Positions 1-9,389 of a stretch of DNA of 64,000 bases are shown one piece after another; positions within the stretch are counted from its first letter, which is position 1, and each line of letters starts with the position of its first letter. Origin of the DNA: Polaribacter sp. WD7 (lineage in GTDB: Bacteria; Bacteroidota; Bacteroidia; Flavobacteriales; Flavobacteriaceae); contig NZ_QPEJ01000017.1 of assembly GCF_003335085.1 (NCBI RefSeq), forward strand, positions 434,001 to 498,000. Reading direction: 5' to 3'. The position numbers and the translations under genes are program-made. The notes below the pieces were generated by a model, which saw only the letters and a list, made by a program, of their open reading frames with translations, was not told the origin of the DNA and searched no databases.

Positions 1-926
1 CTACAGATGTTGCTGCACGTGGCTTGGATGTAGATAATTTAACACATGTAATCAATCATAAATTACCAGATCAAATAGAAAACTACAACCATAGAAGCGG
101 TAGAACTGGTAGAGCAGGAAACAAAGGAATTTCTATTGTATTGGTTAACAATAAAGAAAAAGGAAAATTACGCCCTATAGAGCGAATTATAAAGAAAAAA
201 TTTGTAGAAACAAAAGTACCTTCTGGTAAAGAAATTTGTCAAAATCAATTGATGCACTTAATAGATAAAGTGCAAAATATTGAAGTTAATAAGTCTCAAA
301 TAGAAGAATTTTTACCTAGTATTTATGAAAAATTAGAAGGTTTAACTAGAGAAGAACTAATTCAAAAATTTGTTTCTTTAGAGTTTAACACCTTCTTATC
401 TTACTATGAAAATGCTAAAGATTTAAATGATTTATCGTCAAGAGACAATTCAAGAGGAAGGTCTTCTAGCGAAAACATGAGTCGTTTCTTTATCAATATT
501 GGAAGAAAAGATAAGTTAAACCCTGCAAAATTAATTGGCTTAATTAATGATCAAAACATAGGTGACAAGATTGAAATTGGAGCCATAGATATTTTAGACA
601 CGTTCTCTTTCTTTGAGGTTGATAAAGCTTTTGAAGAAAAAACGTTAGAAGCCTTTACTTCAAATCAACCCGATTTTGATGGTCGTTCTGTAAATGTAGA
701 AATTACTAAAAAAGATCGTTCTGGAGGAGGCTCAAAAAGAAGAGGCAAAAAACCATTTGGTAAAAAAGAGGGTGGTTTTGGTAGACGTAGAAATTCTGAA
801 GGTGGAGGTCGCAGGAATGACGATGACCGCAGAAGTAGATCTTCAGATAGAAGATCAGACAATAAATCTAGAAATTCTAGCGACAGAAAACCCAGTGGTT
901 TTGGAAGAAAACGTAGAGAGCGTTAG
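1..926 (+). CDS. DEAD-box RNA helicase, C-terminal part (5' end outside window)
   Basis: The reading frame is open from the left edge and ends at TAG 924-926; the first full codon is at 3. The visible part begins in helicase motif V ([11 protein letters not shown]) and continues into motif VI ([10 protein letters not shown]), so this is the second RecA-like lobe of an ATP-dependent RNA helicase. After it come about 70 residues resembling the small RRM-like RNA-binding domain of DbpA-type helicases (around [17 protein letters not shown]), and then a low-complexity tail of about 70 residues rich in Arg, Gly, Ser and Lys, typical of RNA-binding tails on cold-adapted or ribosome-assembly helicases. 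The N-terminal lobe with motifs Q, I and II is not in the window. The likely role is unwinding structured RNA in ribosome assembly or decay; the exact paralogue cannot be fixed. A hairpin terminator follows. Confidence 0.93.
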   Translation, partial: TDVAARGLDVDNLTHVINHKLPDQIENYNHRSGRTGRAGNKGISIVLVNNKEKGKLRPIERIIKKKFVETKVPSGKEICQNQLMHLIDKVQNIEVNKSQIEEFLPSIYEKLEGLTREELIQKFVSLEFNTFLSYYENAKDLNDLSSRDNSRGRSSSENMSRFFINIGRKDKLNPAKLIGLINDQNIGDKIEIGAIDILDTFSFFEVDKAFEEKTLEAFTSNQPDFDGRSVNVEITKKDRSGGGSKRRGKKPFGKKEGGFGRRRNSEGGGRRNDDDRRSRSSDRRSDNKSRNSSDRKPSGFGRKRRER

Positions 927-949
927 CAACTTTATAAATACAATTTACA

Positions 950-981
950 AACCTCAATTTAAGCAAATTGAGGTTTTTTTT
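950..981 (+). terminator. Rho-independent terminator of the helicase gene
   Basis: A perfect 11-bp stem (950-960 with 965-975), loop AAGC, running into eight T. It lies 23 bp after the helicase stop codon. Confidence 0.85.
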
Positions 982-1075
982 GGTTAAGACACAAAATATA
1001 AATTGCAATTACTCAATAGAAACTATAAGTTTTTAATAATTCAATAAAAATAGAGATTCGTTTTCAATAGTCATT

Positions 1076-1083
1076 TACTTTTG
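1076..1083 (+). promoter_or_regulatory. Bacteroidota -7 promoter element for the 2-hydroxyacid dehydrogenase
   Basis: TACTTTTG matches the Bacteroidota housekeeping -7 consensus TAnnTTTG and lies 50 bp before the ATG at 1134. I do not see a convincing -33 TTTG at the usual spacing. Confidence 0.6.
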
Positions 1084-1109
1084 CAAATATTATTCAGATA
1101 TTTGCAAAA
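1079..1109. promoter_or_regulatory. Operator-like palindrome overlapping the promoter
   Basis: A perfect 12-bp inverted repeat, TTTTGCAAATAT (1079-1090) and ATATTTGCAAAA (1098-1109), with a 7-nt spacer. Its left arm shares bases with the -7 element and its right arm lies about where transcription would begin. This is where a repressor would block the promoter. A leader-RNA hairpin is the alternative, but there is no T-run after it. Confidence 0.5.
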
Positions 1110-1133
1110 AACACGTATTCTCATTCGTAAATA

Positions 1134-4046
1134 ATGGTAAAAAACTCTAGTTTAGAAAATTTACACAAAGCTCTTTCTGGTGATGTGTTGTATGACCAAT
1201 TGCACAAAACTTTGTACGCTACAGATGCTTCTGTATATCGTAAAATTCCTTTGGCTGTTGCTTTTCCTAAAAATGAAAATGATATTAAAATTTTAATAGA
1301 TTTTGCCAACAAAGAAAATGTTACGCTAATACCAAGAACAGCAGGTACCTCTTTAGCAGGACAATGTGTGGGAGACGGTATTGTGGTAGACGTTGCTAAA
1401 CATTTTACCAATATTATTTCTTTTGATGAGCAAGCTAAAACTATAAAATTACAACCCGGTATTGTTAGAGATTCGTTAAATGTGTATTTAAAACCTTTTG
1501 GTTTATTTTTTGGTCCAAATACATCCACCTCAAACAGATGTATGATTGGAGGAATGGTAGGTAACAATTCGTCTGGAAGCACCTCTATTCGTTATGGAGT
1601 TACGCGCGATAAGGTTTTAGCTATTGATGCTATTTTGAGTGATGGAACTTCGGCTACTTTTCAAGAAATATCATCAGAGGAATTTGTAAAGAAAACCAAA
1701 CAAAATACGTTAGAAGGAAAAATCTATAAATCAATTTTTGATGAATTGTCTGTTAAAACGATACAACAAGAAATCAAAACAGAGTTTCCTAAAGAAAATA
1801 TACATAGAAGATGTACAGGTTATGCTGTAGATGAATTCTTAAAATCAGATTTGTTTGGAGGAACAGAATCTACAATAAACATAGCTAAACTATTAGCGGG
1901 TAGCGAAGGTACTTTAGCATTTTCTACAGCCATTACCATTCAATTAGATGCTATTCCTCCAAAAGAAAGCATCATGGTTTGTACTCATTTTACAAGTATT
2001 AATGAGAGTTTAAAAGCCACATTAACAGCAATGAATCACAAGTTGTACAATTGTGAATTGATGGATAAAGCCATTTTAGATTGTACAAAAAACAATAGAG
2101 AATTAGTAAAAAACAGATTCTTTTTAAAAGGAGATCCAGAAGCTGTTTTAATGTTAGAAGTTGCGGCAAACTCAATTGCTGAAGCAGAAGTTTTAGCTGA
2201 TACTTTAATTGCTGACCTAGAAAAAAATAATTTTGGTTATCATCATCCAAAGGTATATGGAGCAGACATTGCTAAAGTTCATTATTTAAGAAAAGCTGGT
2301 TTAGGTGCATTAGGAAACATGGTGGGTGACATGAAAGCTGTGGCTTGTATAGAAGATACCGCTGTGGCTTTAGAAGACCTACCTGACTATATTGAAGAGT
2401 TTACAAAAATCATGGACAAATATCAGCAAGATGCCATTTATTACGCACATGCTGGAGCAGGAGAATTACACTTACGTCCTATTTTAAACTTAAAGAAAAA
2501 AGCGGATGTTGTTTTGTTTCGTAAAATAACTACCGAAACAGCTGAACTGGTAAAAAAATATCAAGGTTCTTTTTCTGGTGAACATGGAGATGGAATTGTA
2601 CGTGCAGAATTTATCCCACTAATGATTGGCGAGAATAATTATCAATTATTAAGACGTATAAAAAGAGCTTTTGATCCTCATAATGTTTTTAATCAAGGAA
2701 AAATTACTGATGCTTTTCCTATGGATCAAAGTTTGCGTTACGAAATAGATAGAGATGAACCAAAAATTGAAACTATTCAAGATTTTTCTGATAGTGAAGG
2801 TATTTTAAAATTAGCAGAAAAATGCAATGGCTCTGGAGATTGTAGAAAACCTGTTGAAGCTGGCGGAACCATGTGCCCAAGCTATAGAGCTACCAAAAAT
2901 GAAAAGGAAACCACCCGTGCAAGAGCAAATGTTTTAAGAGATGTTTTAACAAACAATACGGCTGCTAATAAATTTGATTCAAAAGCATTAAAGCAAGTTT
3001 TAGATTTATGTTTAAGCTGTAAAGCATGTGCCTCAGAATGTCCAAGTAATGTAGATATTGCTACAATGAAAGCAGAGTTTTTATATCAATATCAAGAAAC
3101 TAACGGGTATTCTTTTAGAAGTAAATTATTTGCTAATAATGCAAAACTAAATAAATTAGGTAGCCTTACTCCTGCACTATCCAATGCTGTTTTAAATACA
3201 CCTTTTGCAAAGAAAGCGATGGGCGTTGCCATAGAGAGAAACGTGCCTAAATTGGCAAAAAAAACACTAAACAATTGGTATAAGCAGCGTAATACTCCTT
3301 TTAATAAAACTGAGAAATTTAAAAAGGAAATCTACCTTTTTAATGATGAATTCACTAATTTTTATGATGTAGAAATCGGTAAAGACGCAGTTTTTCTTCT
3401 AGAAAAACTAGGTTATAAAGTAATTATTATAAATCATGAAGAAAGTGCTAGAAGCTACATTTCTAAAGGTTTTTTAAAAGAAGCTAAAATAGTTTGTAAT
3501 AAAAATATTGCCATTTTTAAAAATATCATTTCAGAAGAAACTCCTTTAATAGGTATAGAACCATCTGCAATTTTAACCTTTAGAGATGAATATATTAGAT
3601 TAGCTAGTAATAAAACAGCTGCAGAAAAGATAGCAAAACACACCTATACTTTTGAAGAGTTTTTAGCCAAAGAAATTAAAAAAGACAATATTGATAAAAG
3701 CTTGTTTACCTCTGAAAAAAAGACCTTGAAAATTCATGGACACTGTCATCAGAAAGCTTTATCTGGCACAAATGCTAGTTTTCAGATTTTAAATCTTCCA
3801 GCAAATTATACAGTAACTATTATGAATACAGGTTGTTGTGGAATGGCAGGTTCTTTTGGTTATGAAAAAGAGCATTATAAAGTAAGTATGCAAGTAGGAG
3901 AAGATACACTGTTCCCTAAAATAAGAAACTGTAGTACAAAAACTGAAATTGCTGCTGCAGGAACTAGTTGTCGTCATCAAATTTACGATGGAACTAAACG
4001 TATTGCAAAACATCCAATTACAATTTTAAAAGAAGCTTTACTGTAA
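1134..4046 (+). CDS. FAD-linked and Fe-S 2-hydroxyacid dehydrogenase (YdiJ / D-lactate dehydrogenase type)
   Basis: 970 residues, the expected length for the large fused FAD/Fe-S dehydrogenases that oxidise D-2-hydroxy acids (D-lactate or D-2-hydroxyglutarate) and pass electrons to the quinone pool. Order seen: a PCMH-type FAD-binding domain (about 38-270, with PRTAGTSLAGQ at 68-78), an FAD-oxidase C-terminal domain with the HGDGIVR segment, then Fe-S ligands (C564 onwards, CLSCKACASECP at 626-637), and a CCG-type domain with HGHCHQ at 868-873 and NTGCCG at 898-903. All expected cysteines are present. It is a single-gene unit with its own promoter and an operator-like palindrome, which suggests substrate-responsive control. 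Which hydroxy acid is used cannot be told from sequence. Confidence 0.9.
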   Translation: MVKNSSLENLHKALSGDVLYDQLHKTLYATDASVYRKIPLAVAFPKNENDIKILIDFANKENVTLIPRTAGTSLAGQCVGDGIVVDVAKHFTNIISFDEQAKTIKLQPGIVRDSLNVYLKPFGLFFGPNTSTSNRCMIGGMVGNNSSGSTSIRYGVTRDKVLAIDAILSDGTSATFQEISSEEFVKKTKQNTLEGKIYKSIFDELSVKTIQQEIKTEFPKENIHRRCTGYAVDEFLKSDLFGGTESTINIAKLLAGSEGTLAFSTAITIQLDAIPPKESIMVCTHFTSINESLKATLTAMNHKLYNCELMDKAILDCTKNNRELVKNRFFLKGDPEAVLMLEVAANSIAEAEVLADTLIADLEKNNFGYHHPKVYGADIAKVHYLRKAGLGALGNMVGDMKAVACIEDTAVALEDLPDYIEEFTKIMDKYQQDAIYYAHAGAGELHLRPILNLKKKADVVLFRKITTETAELVKKYQGSFSGEHGDGIVRAEFIPLMIGENNYQLLRRIKRAFDPHNVFNQGKITDAFPMDQSLRYEIDRDEPKIETIQDFSDSEGILKLAEKCNGSGDCRKPVEAGGTMCPSYRATKNEKETTRARANVLRDVLTNNTAANKFDSKALKQVLDLCLSCKACASECPSNVDIATMKAEFLYQYQETNGYSFRSKLFANNAKLNKLGSLTPALSNAVLNTPFAKKAMGVAIERNVPKLAKKTLNNWYKQRNTPFNKTEKFKKEIYLFNDEFTNFYDVEIGKDAVFLLEKLGYKVIIINHEESARSYISKGFLKEAKIVCNKNIAIFKNIISEETPLIGIEPSAILTFRDEYIRLASNKTAAEKIAKHTYTFEEFLAKEIKKDNIDKSLFTSEKKTLKIHGHCHQKALSGTNASFQILNLPANYTVTIMNTGCCGMAGSFGYEKEHYKVSMQVGEDTLFPKIRNCSTKTEIAAAGTSCRHQIYDGTKRIAKHPITILKEALL

Positions 4047-4153
4047 TTTTTCTTGTTATTTTATTTTAGAGTAAATTTATTAGTTTTTGAAAATCTTAAA
4101 CTTTATGAATAAGTTTTAGAATTTCTTTAAGATAGTTTTTTTATAAATATTCT

Positions 4154-4161
4154 TAAATTTG
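4154..4161 (+). promoter_or_regulatory. -7 promoter element upstream of the DUF4199-like gene
   Basis: TAAATTTG, an exact TAnnTTTG match, 30 bp before the ATG at 4192. No clear -33 box. Confidence 0.55.
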
Positions 4162-4191
4162 TTTAACAATATTAATTAAAAAATAAACAAA

Positions 4192-4656
4192 ATGAATCAG
4201 ACAAAAATAATTATTAAACATGCACTATTAATTACAGCTTTAATTGGAGGCTTTTTTTTCTTATGCAAATTCTTTGGTTTAGAGGATAGTCCTTATCTAC
4301 GATTCATGAATTTATTTTTTGTTGTGTTTGGGGTAAGAAGAGCTATAAAAACTAATATTTTTAGGAATAATGAAACTCAATACACCACTAACTTGGGTAT
4401 AGGTATACAAACATCTGCTTTAGCAGTTATAGTGTCTATATTAGGAGTTATTGGTTATATAGAACTTATCAATCCAGAATTTTTATCAATTATGAATAGC
4501 TCATTTTTAATTGGCGGTAATTTATCTTTGGCAGAAATTACATTTACATTATTAATAGAAGGTATGGCATCTTCTGTAATCGGCTCATTTGTAATTATGC
4601 AGTTTTATAAAAATCACGATAAAAAAAGGGTTAGCACAAGTAAACAACCTGCATAA
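4192..4656 (+). CDS. DUF4199-like four-helix membrane protein
   Basis: 154 residues with about four hydrophobic segments (roughly 8-28, 33-50, 70-95 and 115-142) and a short basic C-terminal tail. The size, the start TKIIIKHALLIT and the IEGMASSVIGSF segment in the last helix resemble the DUF4199 family, small inner-membrane proteins common in Bacteroidota with no known function. It stands alone between a promoter motif and a strong bidirectional terminator, so it is probably monocistronic. No catalytic motif is seen. The family assignment is by general resemblance. Confidence 0.65.
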   Translation: MNQTKIIIKHALLITALIGGFFFLCKFFGLEDSPYLRFMNLFFVVFGVRRAIKTNIFRNNETQYTTNLGIGIQTSALAVIVSILGVIGYIELINPEFLSIMNSSFLIGGNLSLAEITFTLLIEGMASSVIGSFVIMQFYKNHDKKRVSTSKQPA

Positions 4657-4680
4657 GTCATAGTAAAAGTTATAAATTAA

Positions 4681-4720
4681 CAAAGCCCAAAATCTTAATT
4701 CAGATTTTGGGCTTTGTTTT
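4681..4720. terminator. Bidirectional terminator between convergent genes
   Basis: A perfect 15-bp stem (4681-4695 with 4702-4716), 6-nt loop and a T-run on the plus strand. On the minus strand it follows valS. Confidence 0.9.
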
Positions 4721-4739
4721 ACAAAAAATAGCGAAATAT

Positions 4740-7376
4740 TTATTCTAAATTCTTTAAACTATTTTTAATCGTTTCTATTTTAGCTAAAGTATCGCTTTCT
4801 TTTTTACGTTCTAATTCAATAACTTTTTCTGGAGCATTTGAAACGAAACGTTCATTAGATAATTTCTTTTGAATACCAAATAAGAAACCTTCTGCCCTTT
4901 TTAATTCTGCATTTAATTTCTTTGTCTCTGCCTCTACATCAATATTTGCTGTAGAAATAGGTACAAAGTATTCGTTAGATTTTACTCTAAAAGATGCACC
5001 ATCTACTTTTTCAGAAACATAATTTACTAAAGATGTATTTGTTAACTTTTGAATAATTGTGTCAAAGTTTTTAGATTGATTTTCATTATCTACTACAAAC
5101 AACTCAATAGCTTCTTTAAAAGGAATATTTTTTTCTTTTCTGATAGTTCTTATTCCTGAGACTACTCCTGTTGCAAAATCAAAGTCAGTAATAATTTGTG
5201 TGTCAAATGTTTTTTGTTCTGGGTATTTAGCAATAATTAAAGCTTTATCTGGAGTTCTTTCTGCTATAAATTGCCAAATTTCTTCTGTTAAAAATGGCAT
5301 AAATGGATGCAATACCTTTAAGTTATTCTCTAAAACTTTAATAATAGCGTCAAAGGTAATCTTGTCTATAGGTTGCTGATATGCAGGTTTTACAATTTCT
5401 AATAACCAAGATGAAAAATCATCCATAATTAGTTTGTAAATAGACATTAAAGCGTCTGATAATCTGTATTTAGAGAAATGATCTTCAATTTCTGCTAAAG
5501 CTTTTTGAAATTTTGCTTCGTACCAAGCCAAACCAATTTTTGCGGTTTCTGGCTGTGATAAACTAGCGTCTACTTCCCAACCTTTTATCAAACGGAAAGC
5601 ATTCCAAATTTTATTAGCAAACCCTTTTCCTTGTTGGCATAAATCTTCATCAAATAAAATATCATTTCCTGCTGGCGCACTCAATAATAACCCAACACGT
5701 ACACCATCTGCACCAAACTCTTCTATCAATTTTAATGCATCTGGCGAATTCCCTAAAGACTTGGACATTTTTCGACGTTGTTTATCACGTACTAAACCTG
5801 TTAAATACACATTTTTAAAAGGTTTTTCATCTTTATACTCATATCCAGCTATTATCATTCTAGCTACCCAAAAGAATAAAATATCTGGTCCCGTAACTAA
5901 ATCGTTAGTAGGGTAATAATAGTTGATTTCTTTGTTTTCGGGATTTCTGATTCCGTCAAAAACAGACATTGGCCATAACCAAGAAGAAAACCATGTATCT
6001 AATGCATCTTCATCTTGACGTAAATCTTTAGTTGTTAGTTGTTGGTTATTGGTTTTTTGTATTGCTAAAGCTAAAGCTTCATCAATATTTTCAGCTACAA
6101 CAAAATCTTCTTTTCCATCACCAAAATAATAAGCAGGAATTTGTTGTCCCCACCATAATTGACGAGAGATATTCCAATCTCGAATATTCTCCATCCAATG
6201 ACGATAGGTGTTTTCAAACTTTTTTGGCACCAAATTAATATCGGTATCATCACCCAAAACAGCAGCAATAGCTGGCTTTACTAAATCTGTCATTTTTAAA
6301 AACCATTGATCTGACAACCTTGGTTCTATAACTGCTTTGGTTCTTTCTGAAGTACCAACTTTATTGGTATGCACTTCCTTTTTAATCAAAATTCCTTTTT
6401 CTTCTAATTCTTTAGCAACTGCTTTTCTAGCAACAAACCTGTCTTTGCCTTGATAATGCAATCCAAAAGAATTTAAAGAAGCATCTTCATTAAAAATATC
6501 AATAACTTCTAAATTGTGCTTATCTCCTAAAACTTTATCATTTTCGTCATGAGCAGGTGTTACTTTCAAACAACCTGTACCAAACTCTACATCTACGTAT
6601 TCATCTTCAATAATTGGTATCACTCTATTACATAAAGGTACAATAGCCTTTTTACCTTTTAAGTGTGTAAAACGCTCGTCATTAGGGTTAATACAAATTG
6701 CAGTATCTCCAAAAATGGTTTCTGGTCTTGTTGTTGCTATCGTTAATGTATCGTTAGAACCCTCAATTTTATATTGTAAGTAATATAAATTACCTTGTTT
6801 TTCTTCATAAATTACCTCTTCATCAGAAAGGGTTGTTTTTGCTTCAGGATCCCAGTTTACCATTCTGTATCCTCTATAAATTAAACCTTTGTTATACAAA
6901 TCAACAAAAACTTTAATTACAGATTCAGACATTTCTGGATCCATGGTAAAAGCGGTTCTCTCCCAATCGCAAGAAGCGCCTAGTTTTTTTAATTGCTCTA
7001 GAATAATTCCCCCATATTCATTTTTCCAATCAAACGCATGTTGTAAAAACTCTTCTCTAGTTAAATCGCTTTTACGAATTCCTTGTTCTTTTAATTTAGC
7101 CACCACTTTTGCTTCAGTAGCAATTGATGCATGATCTGTACCAGGAACCCAACATGCATTTTTACCTAATAATCGTGCACGACGAATTAGCACATCTTGA
7201 ATGGTATTATTCAACATATGCCCCATATGTAAAACTCCAGTTACGTTTGGAGGAGGAATTACAATAGTGTAAGGTTCTCTTTCATCTGGTGTAGAATGAA
7301 AGTAATTGTGTTGAATCCAGTACTCATACCATTTACCTTCTACTTTTGTTGCATCATATTTTGATGGAATAGCCAT
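4740..7376 (-). CDS. valS: Valine--tRNA ligase
   Basis: Class I aminoacyl-tRNA synthetase that charges tRNA-Val in the cytoplasm. With the start chosen here it has 878 residues, normal for the family. The HIGH-type motif is HMGH (50-53) and the KMSKS motif lies near 535; the C-terminal coiled-coil arm (about 810-878, rich in Lys and Glu) is present. I chose ATG 7376 ([14 protein letters not shown]) over the longer frame that begins at 7409, because a -7 promoter element (7407-7414) covers the longer start. The stretch around residues 440-450 ([10 protein letters not shown]) is encoded by DNA that resembles a dispersed repeat seen upstream of ribH. The gene stands alone and ends at a bidirectional terminator. 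Confidence 0.97.
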   Translation of the reverse strand: MAIPSKYDATKVEGKWYEYWIQHNYFHSTPDEREPYTIVIPPPNVTGVLHMGHMLNNTIQDVLIRRARLLGKNACWVPGTDHASIATEAKVVAKLKEQGIRKSDLTREEFLQHAFDWKNEYGGIILEQLKKLGASCDWERTAFTMDPEMSESVIKVFVDLYNKGLIYRGYRMVNWDPEAKTTLSDEEVIYEEKQGNLYYLQYKIEGSNDTLTIATTRPETIFGDTAICINPNDERFTHLKGKKAIVPLCNRVIPIIEDEYVDVEFGTGCLKVTPAHDENDKVLGDKHNLEVIDIFNEDASLNSFGLHYQGKDRFVARKAVAKELEEKGILIKKEVHTNKVGTSERTKAVIEPRLSDQWFLKMTDLVKPAIAAVLGDDTDINLVPKKFENTYRHWMENIRDWNISRQLWWGQQIPAYYFGDGKEDFVVAENIDEALALAIQKTNNQQLTTKDLRQDEDALDTWFSSWLWPMSVFDGIRNPENKEINYYYPTNDLVTGPDILFFWVARMIIAGYEYKDEKPFKNVYLTGLVRDKQRRKMSKSLGNSPDALKLIEEFGADGVRVGLLLSAPAGNDILFDEDLCQQGKGFANKIWNAFRLIKGWEVDASLSQPETAKIGLAWYEAKFQKALAEIEDHFSKYRLSDALMSIYKLIMDDFSSWLLEIVKPAYQQPIDKITFDAIIKVLENNLKVLHPFMPFLTEEIWQFIAERTPDKALIIAKYPEQKTFDTQIITDFDFATGVVSGIRTIRKEKNIPFKEAIELFVVDNENQSKNFDTIIQKLTNTSLVNYVSEKVDGASFRVKSNEYFVPISTANIDVEAETKKLNAELKRAEGFLFGIQKKLSNERFVSNAPEKVIELERKKESDTLAKIETIKNSLKNLE
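6028..6057. repeat. TTAGTTGTT/GTTGTTGG repeat inside valS
   Basis: A 30-bp stretch of GTT/GTTGG units within the valS coding sequence. Its first 18 bases match the arm at 27400-27417 upstream of ribH at 17 of 18 positions. It is read in frame as a polar Asn/Gln/Thr segment in a surface region of ValS. Confidence 0.4.
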
Positions 7377-7406
7377 ACTTTGGAATAATTTTTGAAATAT
7401 AGTTGG

Positions 7407-7414
7407 CAAAAATA
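7407..7414 (-). promoter_or_regulatory. -7 promoter element of valS
   Basis: TATTTTTG on the minus strand, an exact TAnnTTTG match, 31 bp before ATG 7376. It helps decide the valS start. Confidence 0.6.
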
Positions 7415-7499
7415 CAATTATCTAATTTCAGGAGAAAATTAGCTATTGATTTTTTAGAATAAAATATTAGTTTTAATTTTACTAACTAAATCTATTTTT

Positions 7500-7904
7500 A
7501 TGAAAGTTTTTGCAAGCATAGTGGTTATGTTTTTCTTATCGTTTTCTTTACAAGCACAAGAATTTAATTTTGAAAAAGAAATTATAGATTATGGGAAAAT
7601 AGCTAAAGGAGATAATGGTGAAAGAATATTTATCTTCACAAATACTGGTAATCAGCCTTTAATTATTAAGAATATACAATCATCGTGTGGTTGTACGGTT
7701 CCTAAAAAACCAGAACAGCCTATTATGCCTGGTGAAAAGGGAGAAATTAAAGTTTCTTATGATACTACAAGAATAGGTGGTTTTTCAAAAGCAATTACTA
7801 TTTTTTCTAATGCAAAAAATTCAAGAAAAGTTATTAAAATAAAAGGGTACGTAGAAAAAGCAATTTCTTTAGACAAGAAAAAAAGTTTACTGTCTGATAG
7901 TTAG
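7500..7904 (+). CDS. DUF1573 domain protein, exported
   Basis: 134 residues: a signal peptide (about 1-19, ending in QAQ) followed by one DUF1573 domain, an Ig-like fold frequent in Bacteroidota envelope proteins. The family hallmark SSCGCTVPKKP is at about 61-71, followed by PGEKGEIKVSYDTT. The function of the family is not known; it is related to ASH-type domains. It converges on the aspartic protease gene, and the two stop codons overlap by 4 bp (7901-7904), so there is no room for a terminator between them. Confidence 0.85.
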   Translation: MKVFASIVVMFFLSFSLQAQEFNFEKEIIDYGKIAKGDNGERIFIFTNTGNQPLIIKNIQSSCGCTVPKKPEQPIMPGEKGEIKVSYDTTRIGGFSKAITIFSNAKNSRKVIKIKGYVEKAISLDKKKSLLSDS

Positions 7905-9247
7905 ATTTTTCTTTCTAACCTGAATTTAAAATCTATTTTTTCACCATTTCTATCTACTTTTATCTTTATTTTTTTTCCTGGTTTTTCACGAAATTTATAA
8001 ATAATATCATTTATTGTTAATTCGTGAGTGGGAGTTCCATTAATTTCTAAGATAATATCATCTTTTAATACTCCTGCAATATATGCAGGACTATTTTTAG
8101 TAACACTTTTTACTTTAAACGAAGGCTTGAAAACAAAAGAGTAAGTAGTTACAAATGAAAAAGTATCTGTACCTTCAGTTTCAGTATTACTATAAAAACC
8201 ATTAAATTTTTTCTTATCCTCCTGTTTAACAAGTTGTTTACCATGATATATAACATCTAAACCACTCATATTATAATGAAATCCGTTTTTAAATGAGCTT
8301 GTTTTTTTAAGTGTGAATTTTTTATTAGGATAATCTATCCAAATCTTAAATCTTTTTAAAATATTACCACCTATACTACCATTTCTATCTCTAAAAATTC
8401 TAGCTGAATGTGTAGCCGTTGTGTCTAGAAAAGACACTGTAGGATTATCAATTTCAAATTGACCTAGTTTAAATTTTGGAATACGACTTCTGTTGCCATA
8501 TATCGTTCCGTTTAAGCCCTCTCCTAAAATATCATAGAAAAAACGTTTTGGTGTTTTGATTTCTTCTTTAGAGTTTTCAAATAACCAAATGGCATCACTA
8601 CCACCAGAATCAACCAACAACTTAACATTGGTAAATGTATTGTTAATAGTATCTAAACTTAACTTTGCATTTATATAAGGTTTTTTTCTGTAAAACTTAA
8701 AGGGTATTGTTTGGCATTTTTTACACTTTTTGTATCTAAAGATTTTCGGGTTGTAAAAAGTGATTTTCTTAGAGTTATAATTAATATTTACAATTAAATC
8801 TTTTAATAAATTATAACCTATAATACCATGTATAGTTATCCCCATTCTGCTAGATAAATCAAAATAATCTTTTAAAATAAGATAAATAGTTTCATCATAA
8901 CTTTTAATGTTTTTTATAGAAAGCGTATTTCTCTTCGATAAAATTGCCCCTACTCCTTTACCTTCTCCTAAGCCCTTTAGTTTGATATTAGTAGTATTTT
9001 GTAATGATAAACTATCATTTTTAGTCAAATCAAAAAGTATTGTTTTGTTAACTCCTGTATCTAAAATAAAAGAAAGTATATTTCCGTTAACTTCAACCGG
9101 AATTACAATAAGGTTGTTAATCAGCTGAAAATTTACTTTTTGTTTCTTTTGATCTGAATTTACAAAATGAAATCCTGTTTGCGCACTAACTTGAAAAAAA
9201 TAAGAAAAAAATACAATTGGAATAAAAAACTTTAGGCTCAACTTCAT
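7901..9247 (-). CDS. Exported aspartic protease with C-terminal PDZ domain
   Basis: 448 residues from ATG 9247; a longer frame starting with TTG at 9262 is rejected because a -7 element lies on it. It has a signal peptide (about 1-22, ending VSAQ) and two retropepsin/pepsin-type active-site motifs: LDTG at 62-65 and VDSG at 212-215. Each is followed by the beta-strand pattern of an aspartic protease lobe. A PDZ domain fills about 371-448 (NGTPTHELTINDI). Two DTG/DSG lobes in one chain would allow the protein to act as a monomer. The likely site is the periplasm or outer membrane. The substrate is unknown. The pair KKCKKC near 174-178 may bind metal or form a disulfide. Confidence 0.85.
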   Translation of the reverse strand: MKLSLKFFIPIVFFSYFFQVSAQTGFHFVNSDQKKQKVNFQLINNLIVIPVEVNGNILSFILDTGVNKTILFDLTKNDSLSLQNTTNIKLKGLGEGKGVGAILSKRNTLSIKNIKSYDETIYLILKDYFDLSSRMGITIHGIIGYNLLKDLIVNINYNSKKITFYNPKIFRYKKCKKCQTIPFKFYRKKPYINAKLSLDTINNTFTNVKLLVDSGGSDAIWLFENSKEEIKTPKRFFYDILGEGLNGTIYGNRSRIPKFKLGQFEIDNPTVSFLDTTATHSARIFRDRNGSIGGNILKRFKIWIDYPNKKFTLKKTSSFKNGFHYNMSGLDVIYHGKQLVKQEDKKKFNGFYSNTETEGTDTFSFVTTYSFVFKPSFKVKSVTKNSPAYIAGVLKDDIILEINGTPTHELTINDIIYKFREKPGKKIKIKVDRNGEKIDFKFRLERKI

Positions 9248-9259
9248 ACTTTTATGTAT

Positions 9260-9267
9260 CAAAAATA
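9260..9267 (-). promoter_or_regulatory. -7 promoter element of the aspartic protease gene
   Basis: TATTTTTG on the minus strand, 13 bp before ATG 9247, implying a very short leader. Confidence 0.5.
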
Positions 9268-9389
9268 AAGATTAAGATGCTTTTATTTTCTTTTTTAGTA
9301 AATATTTAACCTTTAAACTTTTCTCAATAAAACGTGTTAAATAAAATATATTTCGGAAATTTGCATCTACAAATACTTAATATTTTATT

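Noticed and set aside
757-987. A 76-codon plus-strand frame within the helicase tail
   Set aside because: It overlaps the Arg/Gly-rich coding region in another frame and runs through the terminator; a low-complexity shadow.
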